A DNA stretch of 64,000 nucleotides from Sphingobacterium multivorum. Lineage in GTDB: Bacteria > Bacteroidota > Bacteroidia > Sphingobacteriales > Sphingobacteriaceae. The stretch is taken from contig NZ_UAUU01000011.1 in assembly GCF_900457465.1 (NCBI RefSeq), positions 992,001-1,056,000 of the forward strand, given 5' to 3'. The number at the start of each line of letters is the position of its first letter. Within the stretch, counting starts at the first letter, position 1. This document shows positions 29,206-39,014 of this stretch, piece after piece. The notes beneath the pieces were generated by a model. The model ran no database searches and was not told where the DNA came from. It saw only the letters and a list, made by a program, of their open reading frames with translations. Position numbers and translations under genes: made by a program.

Positions 29206-30258
29206 ATGAAACAATTGACACTCTATATTCTGGTGTTGCTTTTCGTTGCCTGTAAAAAGGAGGGTGGGACACCTGCTGTCAGTGGGATAAAACCTGCAGT
29301 GTTGTACAGCAGTACAACAGAACTGGTCTTAAAATCTACTGACCGCAAGACCGTAGCGCTGCAGCTTGTCTGGGATGAAGCGATTTTGGCCAGCGATGAA
29401 CCAATGGCTCAGTCGGCTTTAAAAAATAAGATAGAAATTGCTGCTGATCCATCTTTTTCTGCTGTCACCAAAAGTATCGAGCAGGTAGCAAGCTCGCTCA
29501 GCTATACGCATGAACAATTGAATAACCTTGTCACGGGAATGGGATTTTTGCCCGATGAAAAGAACGTGTTTTATGTCCGTATTGCTTCACGATTGGGAAC
29601 CAATACAGATTGGCTCTACAGTATTGTGATCGCCCTGACTGTGACCGCTTATCAGCCCGTGGAGGATGCTGCCTATCTCTACCTATCTAATAAAGAGTTT
29701 ACGCAATTTCCATGGAAACTGTGTTCGAGAAAGGAAGATGGTTTTTATGACGGTTTTGTGCGTCTCGACCAATGGTATAATTTTTATTTAACCAATGCGG
29801 AAAGTGCGAGTGCACCGCTCATCTATGGTTCTTATCCCCTGGATGGTAGCCAATATATTTTGTATAGTGGAGCTGATCGCTGGAATTGCTGGACGAGTAA
29901 AGGTGGATACTTATACTTGACAGCCGATGTCAATAAGTTGGCCTGGAAAGAAACTTCCGTAGAATCCTTGACGGTAACGGGCGATTTTAATGGTTGGAGT
30001 GCGACAGCAACACCAATGGTATATGACCAGACGGCGAAGGTTTGGAAAGCAACCATCACGACAACGGCAGCCGAACAATGGGGAATTAAGGTATTGATCA
30101 ATGGCAGCTGGACTTGGTTTTTTGGTGCAGCAGAGGGCAATGGAAACTGTGCTTTGTATACGGCCGATGGAACTGGCTTCGCTTATGATAAGATCGGTAC
30201 ACATACCTTGATTCTTGATCTAAGCGATCCAAAACAATTCAAATATCATGTGGAATAA
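29206..30258 (+). CDS. SusE-like surface glycan-binding lipoprotein
   Basis: About 350 residues from the ATG at 29206, which places the lipobox Cys at residue 16 ('VLLFVACKKEGG'); ATGs at 29122 or 29197 lie before the signal and are less likely. A SusE N-terminal beta-sandwich (about 20-150) is followed by a starch-binding-like segment ('LTVTGDFNGWSATATPM') resembling CBM48/E-set modules. It lies between SusD and GH53, as expected for the surface binding protein of this PUL. Glycan specificity is inferred from context only. Confidence 0.8.
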   Translation: MKQLTLYILVLLFVACKKEGGTPAVSGIKPAVLYSSTTELVLKSTDRKTVALQLVWDEAILASDEPMAQSALKNKIEIAADPSFSAVTKSIEQVASSLSYTHEQLNNLVTGMGFLPDEKNVFYVRIASRLGTNTDWLYSIVIALTVTAYQPVEDAAYLYLSNKEFTQFPWKLCSRKEDGFYDGFVRLDQWYNFYLTNAESASAPLIYGSYPLDGSQYILYSGADRWNCWTSKGGYLYLTADVNKLAWKETSVESLTVTGDFNGWSATATPMVYDQTAKVWKATITTTAAEQWGIKVLINGSWTWFFGAAEGNGNCALYTADGTGFAYDKIGTHTLILDLSDPKQFKYHVE

Positions 30259-30294
30259 AATAGATAGGGACGGGTTCTTAAATGAAATAATCGG

Positions 30295-31317
30295 ATGAAA
30301 AAAATAAAAATAATGTTGGCCCTGATAGGCTTGTGTTTGGGCTTGTCTGGCTGCCACGACAAAGATAATCTTAAGGTGGATATACCTAAAACACATTTGG
30401 CAAAAGGTGCGGATGTGAGCTGGATTACCGAAATGGAAGCCTCAGGTATGCAATTTTTTAATGCAGGAGGCAGCGCAGTGGATGGGCTGAAAATCTTGCG
30501 TGGACTGGGGATGGATGCGGTACGTCTGCGTGTTTGGGTAGATCCCGAACAAGGCTGGTGCAACAAGAATGACGTACTGGTGAAAGCTCGTCGGGCGCAT
30601 CATCTGGGCATGCGTATTATGGTGGATTTTCATTACAGTGACACCTGGGCGGATCCGGGACAGCAGACAAAGCCTGCCGCCTGGAAGAGCTTATCGTTTG
30701 ATGGGTTAAAGAAGGCTGTTAGTGATCATACAACGGAGGTTCTTCAATTGCTAAAAGATAGTGGTATCTCACCTGAATGGGTGCAGGTCGGTAATGAAAC
30801 GGGCAACGGAATGCTTTGGGAAGATGGAAAAGCCTCTGTCAGTATGGCTAATTATGCCACATTGAATAATGCCGGTTATGATGCGGTAAAAGCGGTGTTT
30901 CCGGCAGCAAAAGTGATCGTACACCTGCATAATGGATTTGACAATGACTTGTTTCGTTGGATGTTCGACGGTCTGAAAAAAAACGGTGGGAAATGGGATG
31001 TAATTGGGATGTCACTTTATCCGACCCCAGAAAACTGGGAAGAGCGCAATGCGGCCTGCATCAGTAACATCAAAGATATGGTTGCCCGATACAATTCAGA
31101 AGTGATGATCTGCGAGGTGGGGATGAGCTGGGATGAAGCAGATAGTGCTGAAATATGGTTAAAGGATCTTTTCAACGCGGTCAATAGTGTGCCCGATCAG
31201 AAAGTACTGGGTATATTCTATTGGGAGCCTTTGGCGTATGGTGGGTGGAATGGTTATACCCTAGGTGCATTTGACAATAATGGGCGCCCAACAAAAGCAT
31301 TGAATGCGTTTAAATAA
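30295..31317 (+). CDS. GH53 endo-beta-1,4-galactanase, lipoprotein
   Basis: 340 residues with a lipoprotein signal (Cys20 in 'GLSGCHDKD'). The GH53 barrel is clear: 'LRGLGMDAVRLRVWVDPEQG', the acid/base E168 in 'EWVQVGNETGNGMLW' and the nucleophile E274 in 'MICEVGMSW', ending with 'GGWNGYTLGAFDNNGRPTKA'. It cuts beta-1,4-galactan of pectin or type I arabinogalactan, probably at the cell surface. This enzyme defines the substrate of the PUL. The GH2 remnant downstream would have supplied the exo-galactosidase. Confidence 0.95.
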   Translation: MKKIKIMLALIGLCLGLSGCHDKDNLKVDIPKTHLAKGADVSWITEMEASGMQFFNAGGSAVDGLKILRGLGMDAVRLRVWVDPEQGWCNKNDVLVKARRAHHLGMRIMVDFHYSDTWADPGQQTKPAAWKSLSFDGLKKAVSDHTTEVLQLLKDSGISPEWVQVGNETGNGMLWEDGKASVSMANYATLNNAGYDAVKAVFPAAKVIVHLHNGFDNDLFRWMFDGLKKNGGKWDVIGMSLYPTPENWEERNAACISNIKDMVARYNSEVMICEVGMSWDEADSAEIWLKDLFNAVNSVPDQKVLGIFYWEPLAYGGWNGYTLGAFDNNGRPTKALNAFK

Positions 31318-31381
31318 GGTATATTTAAACCGCTGAATGACAATGAAAAAATTGAACTGTAGACTATAAACACCTGATTTG

Positions 31382-31739
31382 ATGATGAGATTACTGCGTA
31401 CGACTTACTTTTTGTTTCTTTTATTCCTACTTGTTCCGGGCAATTCGTACGGACAGTCTGCACGGCAATCCTTCTTGTTGGAGAAAAACTGGCGTTTTTT
31501 TCAAGGTGAGGTTGTTCATGGGAGTCAGTAGCATTGGATGATAAGGCCTGGAAAAAAGTCACGGTACCGCATGATTGGGCTATTTTCGGGCCCTTGGACC
31601 GGTCACACGATCTGCAGGATGTTGCCTTGATCGTTTAGGCAGGGGAAGAAAATCGGGAAGGATTCAGATAAAGGCGAAGTGCAAAGATTTAAAAGAGGGG
31701 GTATTAACTGTACAGACTGTAAATTCTAAAACGTTTTGA
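31382..31739 (+). pseudogene. GH2 beta-galactosidase remnant with internal deletion
   Basis: Only the two ends of a GH2 gene remain. The N-terminal part (31382-31531) has a signal peptide and 'SFLLEKNWRFFQGE'; after a one-base shift the next frame (31528-31638) gives 'LDDKAWKKVTVPHDWAIFGP', the classic start of the GH2 sugar-binding domain, and 'DRSHDLQDVA'. From about 31641, in the third frame, 'SGRIQIKAKCKDLKEGVLTV' resembles a GH2 C-terminal Ig-like strand and ends at 31739. Roughly two kilobases encoding the catalytic barrel are missing. It followed GH53 in the galactan PUL, so the locus has lost this enzyme or the assembly has dropped it. Confidence 0.8.
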
Positions 31740-31797
31740 CCGTAGCTTTTGTTTAAATGATACCTTAAGTAAGTTAGTGAGTTGATTGTATTTTAAC

Positions 31798-31831
31798 AGA
31801 AAGGCTAGATCGATATCGATCTAGCCTTTCT
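31798..31831. terminator. Perfect 34-base palindrome, bidirectional terminator
   Basis: Bases 31798-31831 are a perfect inverted repeat with no spacer (core aaggctagatcgatatcgat). It lies between the convergent galactan PUL and the minus-strand outer-membrane gene. Its lack of a spacer means the RNA loop would form from the central bases. The trailing T-run on the plus strand is short. Confidence 0.7.
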
Positions 31832-31837
31832 TGTGCA

Positions 31838-32332
31838 TTATTTTCTCCTAATCTGTAGCTTGACACCTAGGCCGAGGCCAATATAATCATCAAATGTAAG
31901 ATACTTTTTCTGTACGGCGCTAACGAGGTAAAGATCGCTGGTATGAAGATCATAATAGAATTTTACGCCTTCAAAATAAGAGTTGCTGGATTTTATTTTA
32001 TAACTGAAGTCCTGTCCTACAAAGATATTGATGCGTAGCCTGGTCGAAAACCGATAATAGCTATTCGGGTATTTGTCAGGTTCTTTATACCAAAATTGTT
32101 TACCCAATGTCGTATTGAGATAAGCACCGGTACGCAAGGGATGATAAGTAAACTGTTTATTGAGTTTAATTTTCCACGGTGTATACGATTGACGCAGCGT
32201 TAAGGTAAGTTTAGCCCGGTCTGTATCATATTTCGGTACATAGCCAAGCAGGAAATCTGTCGACTGGAATCTCTGTTCGGGAGAAATGGAAGCAATCAGC
32301 AAAGGCGGCGCTACATTCTTGGCTAAGATGAG
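31838..32332 (-). pseudogene. Outer-membrane beta-barrel protein, 5'-truncated
   Basis: About 165 codons are open from 32332 to the stop at 31838. There is no ATG or GTG at the beginning and no signal peptide, only a TTG at 32300-32302. The sequence begins mid-protein with 'KNVAPPLLIASISPEQRF'. Alternating aromatic strands ('YYRFSTRLRINIFVGQDFSY', 'VKFYYDLHTSDLYLV') and the end 'DDYIGLGLGVKLQIRRK' are typical of a barrel C-terminus. The N-terminal part is absent upstream, where a terminator and the PA2169-type gene lie. I cannot name the family. Confidence 0.6.
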
Positions 32333-32354
32333 TCAATGATGAAGTCTAAACATA

Positions 32355-32391
32355 AAAAAATACCGAAGCAATATACACTTCGGTATTTTTT
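32355..32391. terminator. Bidirectional-type terminator behind the second PA2169-type gene
   Basis: A 14-bp stem (aaaaaataccgaag 32355-32368 / cttcggtatttttt 32378-32391) with a 9-base loop and T-runs on both strands. On the minus strand it ends the gene at 32418-32885. Confidence 0.85.
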
Positions 32392-32417
32392 GTGAAAAAG
32401 AAAATTACAATTTAAAG

Positions 32418-32885
32418 TTAGATGGTTTTGCTGTCACGCAGCATCTTAATGATATTGTGCGCTTCAAGCTGCTTGCTGAGCTGCGTGTTGATCAAACTAT
32501 GCACATTTTGCGAGAGTTCTTCCGATCCATCAGCCAAAGCGGTTTGATAGGTGGATTTGAATGCATCTTCGCCCTGCTCACAGGTTTCAAGCAGACTTCT
32601 TTCGTCATCTCCCGTGATATTCACTTTTATGCCCATCCAGGCGCGGAAAAGCTTACCGCTCAGCATAGTGCTGTCTGTCGGTTCTTTGCCCTCAAGCTCA
32701 ACATAAGGTGTCAATTCGGCTATAAATTCTTCCGACTGTCCAATAAATTTTTGAAATGTTGGTACTAGTCTATCCAAGCCGTGGCTGGTTGCTAGATCAA
32801 TTGCCTTTTTATAACCTTCGATGCGGTCGTTGTTGATTTTGATAATATCGTTGATGATCTCCGGATTGTTGATGTTGTTTTCCAT
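32418..32885 (-). CDS. PA2169/DUF2383-family four-helix-bundle protein, second copy
   Basis: 155 residues from the ATG ending at 32885 (an ATG at 32906 would add 7). It aligns along its length with the gene at 5338-5793: 'INDIIKINNDRIEGYKKAID', 'FIGQSEEFIAELTPYVELEG' and 'SGKLFRAWMGIKV'. The family is ferritin-like and stress-linked, with no proven activity. It is transcribed alone. The two copies have diverged clearly, so they are not a recent duplication. Confidence 0.85.
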   Translation of the reverse strand: MENNINNPEIINDIIKINNDRIEGYKKAIDLATSHGLDRLVPTFQKFIGQSEEFIAELTPYVELEGKEPTDSTMLSGKLFRAWMGIKVNITGDDERSLLETCEQGEDAFKSTYQTALADGSEELSQNVHSLINTQLSKQLEAHNIIKMLRDSKTI

Positions 32886-33091
32886 AATATTGTTATTTGT
32901 TATCATTTTTGTTTATTCGAAAAACAGCAGGCGTTGCATGATCGTTTGCAGAATTCGAGATTCAGGTATTTAAATCGTAGCCCGTATTTATCCCATTTTT
33001 TATTGCAGGGGAATAAATCTGTCTAAAACTTTCTGCAATTTATCCTTGTTCTTAAAACCGAATACTGTCCACTAGGCAGGCAACGAAAACT

Positions 33092-34803
33092 ATGCAACAA
33101 AACATTCATGTAGCCATTATCGGGGGTGGACCCAGTGGCCTGTTTATGTACAAAAGATTGATCGAAAGGAATATCGCCGGTCTCAAGGTATCTATTTTCG
33201 AATCCCGAAAACAATTGGGGCAGGAATGCCTTACAGCTACGAAGTGCCACACCGGAGCACTTGACGAATGTATCGGATCATGAAATCCCCGCATTGGTCA
33301 CGACGATTGAGGATTATGTTCAATCCCTATCGGAGGCCACGCTCCGTACTTATGGAATCGATGTGGACTATTTTAATCGCTACAAATGGTTTCCACGGCT
33401 GCTCCTCGCCGCTACCTGTCGGAGCAGTTTATGTTGTTGAAGCGGATGGCGGATGAACAGGGCATTGAACACAGGTTCACCTCGCTAGCCAGGTTACTGA
33501 TATTATTGACCTCGAAGGCCAAGCGCAGGTTAAAATCACGGTGGGCAGCACCGATACCTATATCGTAGACAAGGTAGTCATCTGTACCGGACATAAGTGG
33601 CCAACCAAGTATGAGGGCAATGTCGAACATTATTTCGAATCGCCCTATCCACCGTCCAAGTTGGCCTTAAAAACCAATCACGCCGTCGGGATACGCGGTG
33701 CTTCGCTCACAGCAATCGACGCTATCCGTACGCTGGCTCGCCACAATGGTTCTTTTGAAGCCCTGGAGACAGGAGAGCTAAGGTATGAGATCGACCCGGG
33801 AAGCGAAAATTTTAAGATATTGATGCATACCCGCAGTGGGCTGCTTCCTGCGATCCGCTTCCATCAGGAAGAACCTTTCCTGGCCAATAACCTGGTGATC
33901 TCCGAAGAGGAGCTGATGCTTAACAGGCTAGAGAATGAGGGTTTCGTCTCGCTGGATTTTCTGTTTGAGCGCAATTTTAAAGCGCAGTTCAAGGAAAGAG
34001 ATCCCGACTTTTATGCAGTCGTGGAAAAGCTCAGCCTGGAAGACTTTGTAGAGGCAGTACTCCATTTAAGGGAACAGAAAGATGCCTTCGAGGGATTTCG
34101 CCAGGAGCACGAACAAGCGCTGAAATCTATTAAAAGGCGCCAATCCATCTATTGGAAGGAAGTGCTTTCTGCCTTGAGTTTCACCTTAAATTATCCCGCC
34201 AAGTACATGTCTGCCGAAGATATGCTGCGTTTAAAAAAAGTACTCATGCCGCTGATTTCTATTGTCATCGCTTTTGTGCCGCAGAGTTCTAGTCGCGAGC
34301 TGCTCGCGCTGCACGATGCTGGTCGGCTGGAGGTGGTCAATGTTGGTACCGAAAGCCGGGTTGAGCCTGCGCACGATCGCGGCGCCAATTATTTTTATAC
34401 CGATGAATCAGGGATCGAAATAAAATCGCATTATAAGACATTTGTGGATTGTGTGGGACAGCGACCGTTAAACTTTGAAGAATTTCCATTCAAGAGTTTG
34501 GTCGACAACGGCCATGTTAGCCCAGCCTACTTACGGTTTCGCTCCGTGGAACAGGCCAAGGAACAAATGCTGGCAGGCAATGACCACATGTTTGTGGCAC
34601 CGGATGGCGCTATTTTTTTGCAGGTACCCGGAGTAAAGATCGATGACAGCTTCCGTTTGGTAGACCACGGCGGTAGCGCCAGTCAACGTCTTTTTATGAT
34701 GGCCGTGCCTTATATGGGCGGCTATAATCCGGATTATTCAGGCCTTGATTTTTGCGCCGCCACATCGGCTATCATTGCCGGGAAGATTGCGGAGAGCGGA
34801 TAA
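33092..34803 (+). pseudogene. FAD/NAD(P)-binding oxidoreductase, multiply frameshifted at the 5' end
   Basis: The Rossmann start 'HVAIIGGGPSGLFMYKRLIE' (33092 onward, frame 2) is followed by at least four or five frame changes between about 33217 and 33495. The hidden text is continuous: 'HEIPALVTTIEDYVQSLSEA', 'RYLSEQFMLLKRMADEQGIE', then the clean frame 33541-34803 with 'VVICTGHKWPTKYEGNVEHY'. The architecture fits the PF13454-type FAD/NAD(P)-binding proteins, about 570 residues in full. The last 1.26 kb has no defect, so the damage is concentrated in 280 bases. Substrate unknown. Confidence 0.8.
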
Positions 34804-34941
34804 ATACGCAACTTTTTGTTAAAATACGGTAAGATGGTTGAGGCCCGGGGGCGTAGGATTTAATTTAGGCTCCCTATTGCTATATTTGGCCGCCATCTAG
34901 ACCATCGGTTGGCATAGTCTTAACTCAATTGATGAAAAAGC

Positions 34942-37900
34942 ATGCCTAAAACTATTTTAAGAAACCTGCAGATAGGTTTTGGAATATCCCTGTTGATCCT
35001 GTTAGCGAGCTCAACGGCTTCTTATATTAGTATTCGTAAGCAGAACCATAATAGTGCAATGGTCGACCACAGCCGGCGTGTCATGAGCCGTGTCAACAAA
35101 ATTCTGCAGGATCTGCAGAATGCCGAAACTGGCCAGCGCGGATTCCTGCTTACAGGTATGGACAAGTTTCTGGATCCTTACAAAACCGGCCTTCAGTCGC
35201 TGCCCCAATCGCTGAGCCGTGCGCACGACCTTACTTCCGATAATCCCGAGCAACAGCATATAATCGATACGCTATCCACACTCGTGCAATCCCGACTGGC
35301 AAAGCTTGAAAACCTGGTCAATATCAAAAAGCGTGGTGGAATGGTCTCCGTATCGCAGCTTGAGGAGGGGAAAACCTATATGGACAGTTGCCGTTTACTG
35401 ATCAGCAAAATTATCGATCGTGAAGAACTTTTGCTCAATAAGCGTTCGGAAGAACTGAGCCGCTCTTCGGGTTATACCTCTATCTTTGTTTTGTTGGCCG
35501 CTGCTGTATCCTTATTGATTACCCTGTTCTTTTACTTCCGCCTGCGAGCGGATTTCTTCCAACGGGAGCAGCTGCAGAATGACCTGAAACGTAAAGATGA
35601 AGAGATACAGCGGCGGCTGAGCATTACCCAGCGTATCGCACGGGAGATAGCAGCCGGGCATTATGATATGCAGATTCAGGATGGCGAACAGGACGATCTG
35701 GGCAGCCTGACGGGATCCCTCAATGAAATGGCGCGTTCGCTCAAAACATCTTTTGAAGAACTCAATAATAACAACTGGCATCAAGCTGGTCTAACCCAGC
35801 TGGGTAACCTGTTGATGGGTAATAAACAGCAGGAAGAGCTTACGGCTGTCACGCTGGGCCATCTGACAAAATATGGCAACTGTGTAAACGGCGCCATATA
35901 CCTGATGGAACAAGATGAGCTTGTCTTAAGGGGATCCTATGGACTTGAAGATCTCGAACGTAAACGCTTCGCCCCAGGTGAGGGCATGGTCGGCCAGGTC
36001 TTTAAAGACAAGAAAGAAAAGTTATTCGAAAACCTCGAAGATACCCATTATGTCATCAGCTTTGCTGCTGGGAAGGTACTGGTGAACAACCTTTTTATAC
36101 TGCCTGTCTTTGATGGTAACGACTGTATCGGTGTAATGGAGCTGGGCTCACTACAACCTTTTTCTTCCATTCAGCTGGCGTTTTTTAGGGATGCTGTGCA
36201 AAAGGTGGGTACGACACTTGCGGCGGCCCAAGCCAGGCTGGTGGTACAGAATTTATTGGAAGAAACCCAGGCACAGACCGAAGAATTGCAGGCACAGCAT
36301 ACCGAACTGGAATCGCTCAATTCGAGCCTTGAGATGCATACCCATAAACTGCAGGCTTCGGAAGAGGAACTCCGCGTACAGCAGGAGGAATTGGTGCAGT
36401 CTAACCGGGAATTGGAAGAGCGCTCCAAATTGCTGGAGGATAAAAATGTGGAGATTGCCGAACGCAATCAGGAAATACAGAAAAAGGCGGCGGAGCTTGA
36501 ACAGAGTACGCGCTATAAATCTGAGTTTTTGGCCAATATGTCGCATGAACTGCGTACACCGCTCAATTCAATTCTGTTACTTTCACGCTTGATGTCCGAA
36601 AATTCAGATGGTAACCTGAATGAAGAACAGATGGAATCGGCAGCTGTGATCCAAAGTTCGGGAAAGAGCTTGCTGACCTTGATAGACGAGATTCTGGATC
36701 TTTCCAAAATTGAATCCGGGAAAATGGATCTGGATGTACAGCCTGTATTTTTTGCCGATATATTGAACGGGCTGACGGCTATGTTCGCACCAATCGCCGC
36801 CGACAAACAGCTCGGATTAGAAATGAACGTTGCGGAGGGACTGCCGCTGCAGCTCGAAACAGACAAGCAGCGCCTGGATCAGATTTTACGTAATCTATTG
36901 TCGAATGCCATCAAATTTACAGCTTCGGGTAAGGTTACCTTGCATATTGACCGCGAACAGTCGCAGAGAAACCGTATCGTATTTGAAGTGCGCGATACGG
37001 GAATCGGAATACCGAAAGACAAACAGCATCTGATATTTGAAGCTTTTCAGCAAGCAGACGGTTCTACACGCCGCAAATTTGGGGGTACTGGACTGGGGCT
37101 CTCGATCAGTCGGGAACTGGCGCGTCTGCTCGGAGGTGAAATCTTGCTGGATAGCGAAGAAAACAAAGGCAGTATCTTCCGGCTGATCCTTCCAGCGCAG
37201 ATTTCGGATGCCACGCCAGCTGCTTTCGGCACGGTGCAATTGTCACCGATAGAGCTAGACTTGCCTGCAGGGGCATCTACAGCTGTAGTGCAAACTTCGC
37301 AAACAGTGAACTTGCCTGCCGAAAAGATACTGGAGATACCTATTCCAGCCGATATTCCCGATGATCGCGATAGTATCGTCGAAGGCGACCGCTTTATTTT
37401 GATTGTTGAGGATGATATTGAATTCGCAAAGATTCTGCTGAAATATACGCGCCAGCAAAACTACAAGGGTATCGTGGTCGTCCGTGGTGATATCGCGGCT
37501 GAGATGGTGGCCCGTTATATGCCGCTAGCCGTTCTGCTGGATATTCAGCTTCCGCTCAAAGATGGCTGGCAGGTAATGGCTGAGATCAAGGAAAACCCCA
37601 AGACTCGACATATACCGGTGCATATTATGTCTTCTTTACAGGTTAAGAGAGAAAGTCTGTTGCAGGGCGCCATAGACTTTATCAATAAACCGATGGCATT
37701 GGAGCAGATGGGTGATATGTTCCGTAAAATAGAAGATGCCCTCACGCGGCATCCCAAAAAAGTACTTATTGTTGAAGAAAATCCCAAACATGCGGCAGCG
37801 CTGTCGCTCTTCCTCGGAAGTTTTGACATTGCCTCGGAGATCAAGAGCAATGTAGATGATAGCATTGTGGCGCTGAGCTCAGACACTGCCGACTGTGTGA

Positions 37901-38556
37901 TACTTGATATGGGTGTTCCAGACCGTGTTGGCTACGAGACATTGGAAGCTGTAAAACGAAATCAGGGTCTTGAAAATCTGCCGATTATTGTTTTTACCGG
38001 TAAGAACCTTTCGCAGGTAGAGGAAATGAAATTAAAACGGTATGCGGATTCTATTATTGTAAAAACGGCTAATTCCTATCAGCGTATTTTGGACGAAGTG
38101 GGTTTATTTCTACATCTCGTAGAGGAAAATAATGGTCCTTCTACCAAATCTCCGGGTAGACTTGGCTTTTTGCGGGATGTTCTGCAGGGTAAAAAGGTGC
38201 TTGTAGCGGACGACGATATCCGAAATATCTTCTCGCTCACTAAGGCGCTCGAAAAATATCAGATGACCGTGGTCCCGGCAACGGACGGAAAAGATGCGCT
38301 GAAACAGCTGGAAGATAATCCGGATGTAGCGGTGATCCTGATGGATATGATGATGCCCGAAATGGATGGTTACGAAACGATAGCTTCGATCCGACAAGAT
38401 CAGCGATACGAAAACATGCCCATTATTGCTGTTACAGCCAAATCAATGATGGGGGATAGGGAAAAATGTATTGCCGCAGGAGCGTCTGATTATATATCCA
38501 AACCGGTGGATATTGATCAGCTTTTGTCCCTACTTCGTGTGTGGATGTATGGATAA
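34942..38556 (+). CDS. CHASE3-HAMP-GAF hybrid histidine kinase with three receiver domains
   Basis: 1204 residues. Order: membrane helix (about 8-28), CHASE3 sensor (about 30-170, 'NAETGQRGFLLTGMDKFLDP'), second helix (177-197), HAMP (200-255), GAF (about 285-430), a long coiled coil (430-525), HisKA with H535 in 'NMSHELRTPLNS', HATPase_c ('LRNLLSNAIKFTASGK', 'GTGLGLSISRELARLLGG'), then REC1 (816-930), REC2 (938-1050) and REC3 (1082-1200). REC3 has a full acidic pocket ('VADDDIRN', 'LMDMMMPEMDG'); REC2 keeps its Asp but is less typical. It heads a signalling operon with a lone receiver, CheR and a NarL-type regulator. Confidence 0.93.
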   Translation: MPKTILRNLQIGFGISLLILLASSTASYISIRKQNHNSAMVDHSRRVMSRVNKILQDLQNAETGQRGFLLTGMDKFLDPYKTGLQSLPQSLSRAHDLTSDNPEQQHIIDTLSTLVQSRLAKLENLVNIKKRGGMVSVSQLEEGKTYMDSCRLLISKIIDREELLLNKRSEELSRSSGYTSIFVLLAAAVSLLITLFFYFRLRADFFQREQLQNDLKRKDEEIQRRLSITQRIAREIAAGHYDMQIQDGEQDDLGSLTGSLNEMARSLKTSFEELNNNNWHQAGLTQLGNLLMGNKQQEELTAVTLGHLTKYGNCVNGAIYLMEQDELVLRGSYGLEDLERKRFAPGEGMVGQVFKDKKEKLFENLEDTHYVISFAAGKVLVNNLFILPVFDGNDCIGVMELGSLQPFSSIQLAFFRDAVQKVGTTLAAAQARLVVQNLLEETQAQTEELQAQHTELESLNSSLEMHTHKLQASEEELRVQQEELVQSNRELEERSKLLEDKNVEIAERNQEIQKKAAELEQSTRYKSEFLANMSHELRTPLNSILLLSRLMSENSDGNLNEEQMESAAVIQSSGKSLLTLIDEILDLSKIESGKMDLDVQPVFFADILNGLTAMFAPIAADKQLGLEMNVAEGLPLQLETDKQRLDQILRNLLSNAIKFTASGKVTLHIDREQSQRNRIVFEVRDTGIGIPKDKQHLIFEAFQQADGSTRRKFGGTGLGLSISRELARLLGGEILLDSEENKGSIFRLILPAQISDATPAAFGTVQLSPIELDLPAGASTAVVQTSQTVNLPAEKILEIPIPADIPDDRDSIVEGDRFILIVEDDIEFAKILLKYTRQQNYKGIVVVRGDIAAEMVARYMPLAVLLDIQLPLKDGWQVMAEIKENPKTRHIPVHIMSSLQVKRESLLQGAIDFINKPMALEQMGDMFRKIEDALTRHPKKVLIVEENPKHAAALSLFLGSFDIASEIKSNVDDSIVALSSDTADCVILDMGVPDRVGYETLEAVKRNQGLENLPIIVFTGKNLSQVEEMKLKRYADSIIVKTANSYQRILDEVGLFLHLVEENNGPSTKSPGRLGFLRDVLQGKKVLVADDDIRNIFSLTKALEKYQMTVVPATDGKDALKQLEDNPDVAVILMDMMMPEMDGYETIASIRQDQRYENMPIIAVTAKSMMGDREKCIAAGASDYISKPVDIDQLLSLLRVWMYG

Positions 38557-38639
38557 TAGGTATATAAATATAAGGATGATGTATGGATAGATTATTAGTA
38601 AGGTGTTATATATAGACAATAGGGGGATACTAAAACTGC

Positions 38640-39014
38640 ATGGATAAGAACAAAATCATATTGATTATCGACGATGATCAGAACAATATATTTGCATTGA
38701 AATTGGCCCTGAAGTCAAGAGGTTTTCAAGCGATAGGCTGCCTGTCTGCTGAAGAGGGACTTGCTCAGTTACGGGATCATGCCGGCATAGGCCTTGTCCT
38801 CATGGATATGATGATGCCCGAGATTGACGGTTATGAAGCCACTCAGCTGATTCGGAAAACAAAGAATGCCTGTGAATTGCCTATCATCGCTGTGACGGCA
38901 CAAGCCATGACCGGCGACCGTGAAAAATGTCTGGCTGCAGGAGCAAATGGCTACATTTCGAAACCGATAGATATTGAACTTCTGGTGCAGCTAATAGGGG
39001 AAATAAAAAGATGA
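38640..39014 (+). CDS. Single-domain response regulator (receiver only)
   Basis: 124 residues, one complete REC domain: acidic pocket 'LIIDDDQNNIF', phospho-Asp in 'VLMDMMMPEIDGYE', Thr in 'IIAVTAQAMTGD' and Lys in 'GYISKPIDIE'. No output domain. It closely resembles REC3 of the upstream kinase, suggesting it is a phosphorelay partner. Its last codons overlap the cheR start by four bases (ATGA), indicating coupled translation. Confidence 0.93.
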   Translation: MDKNKIILIIDDDQNNIFALKLALKSRGFQAIGCLSAEEGLAQLRDHAGIGLVLMDMMMPEIDGYEATQLIRKTKNACELPIIAVTAQAMTGDREKCLAAGANGYISKPIDIELLVQLIGEIKR

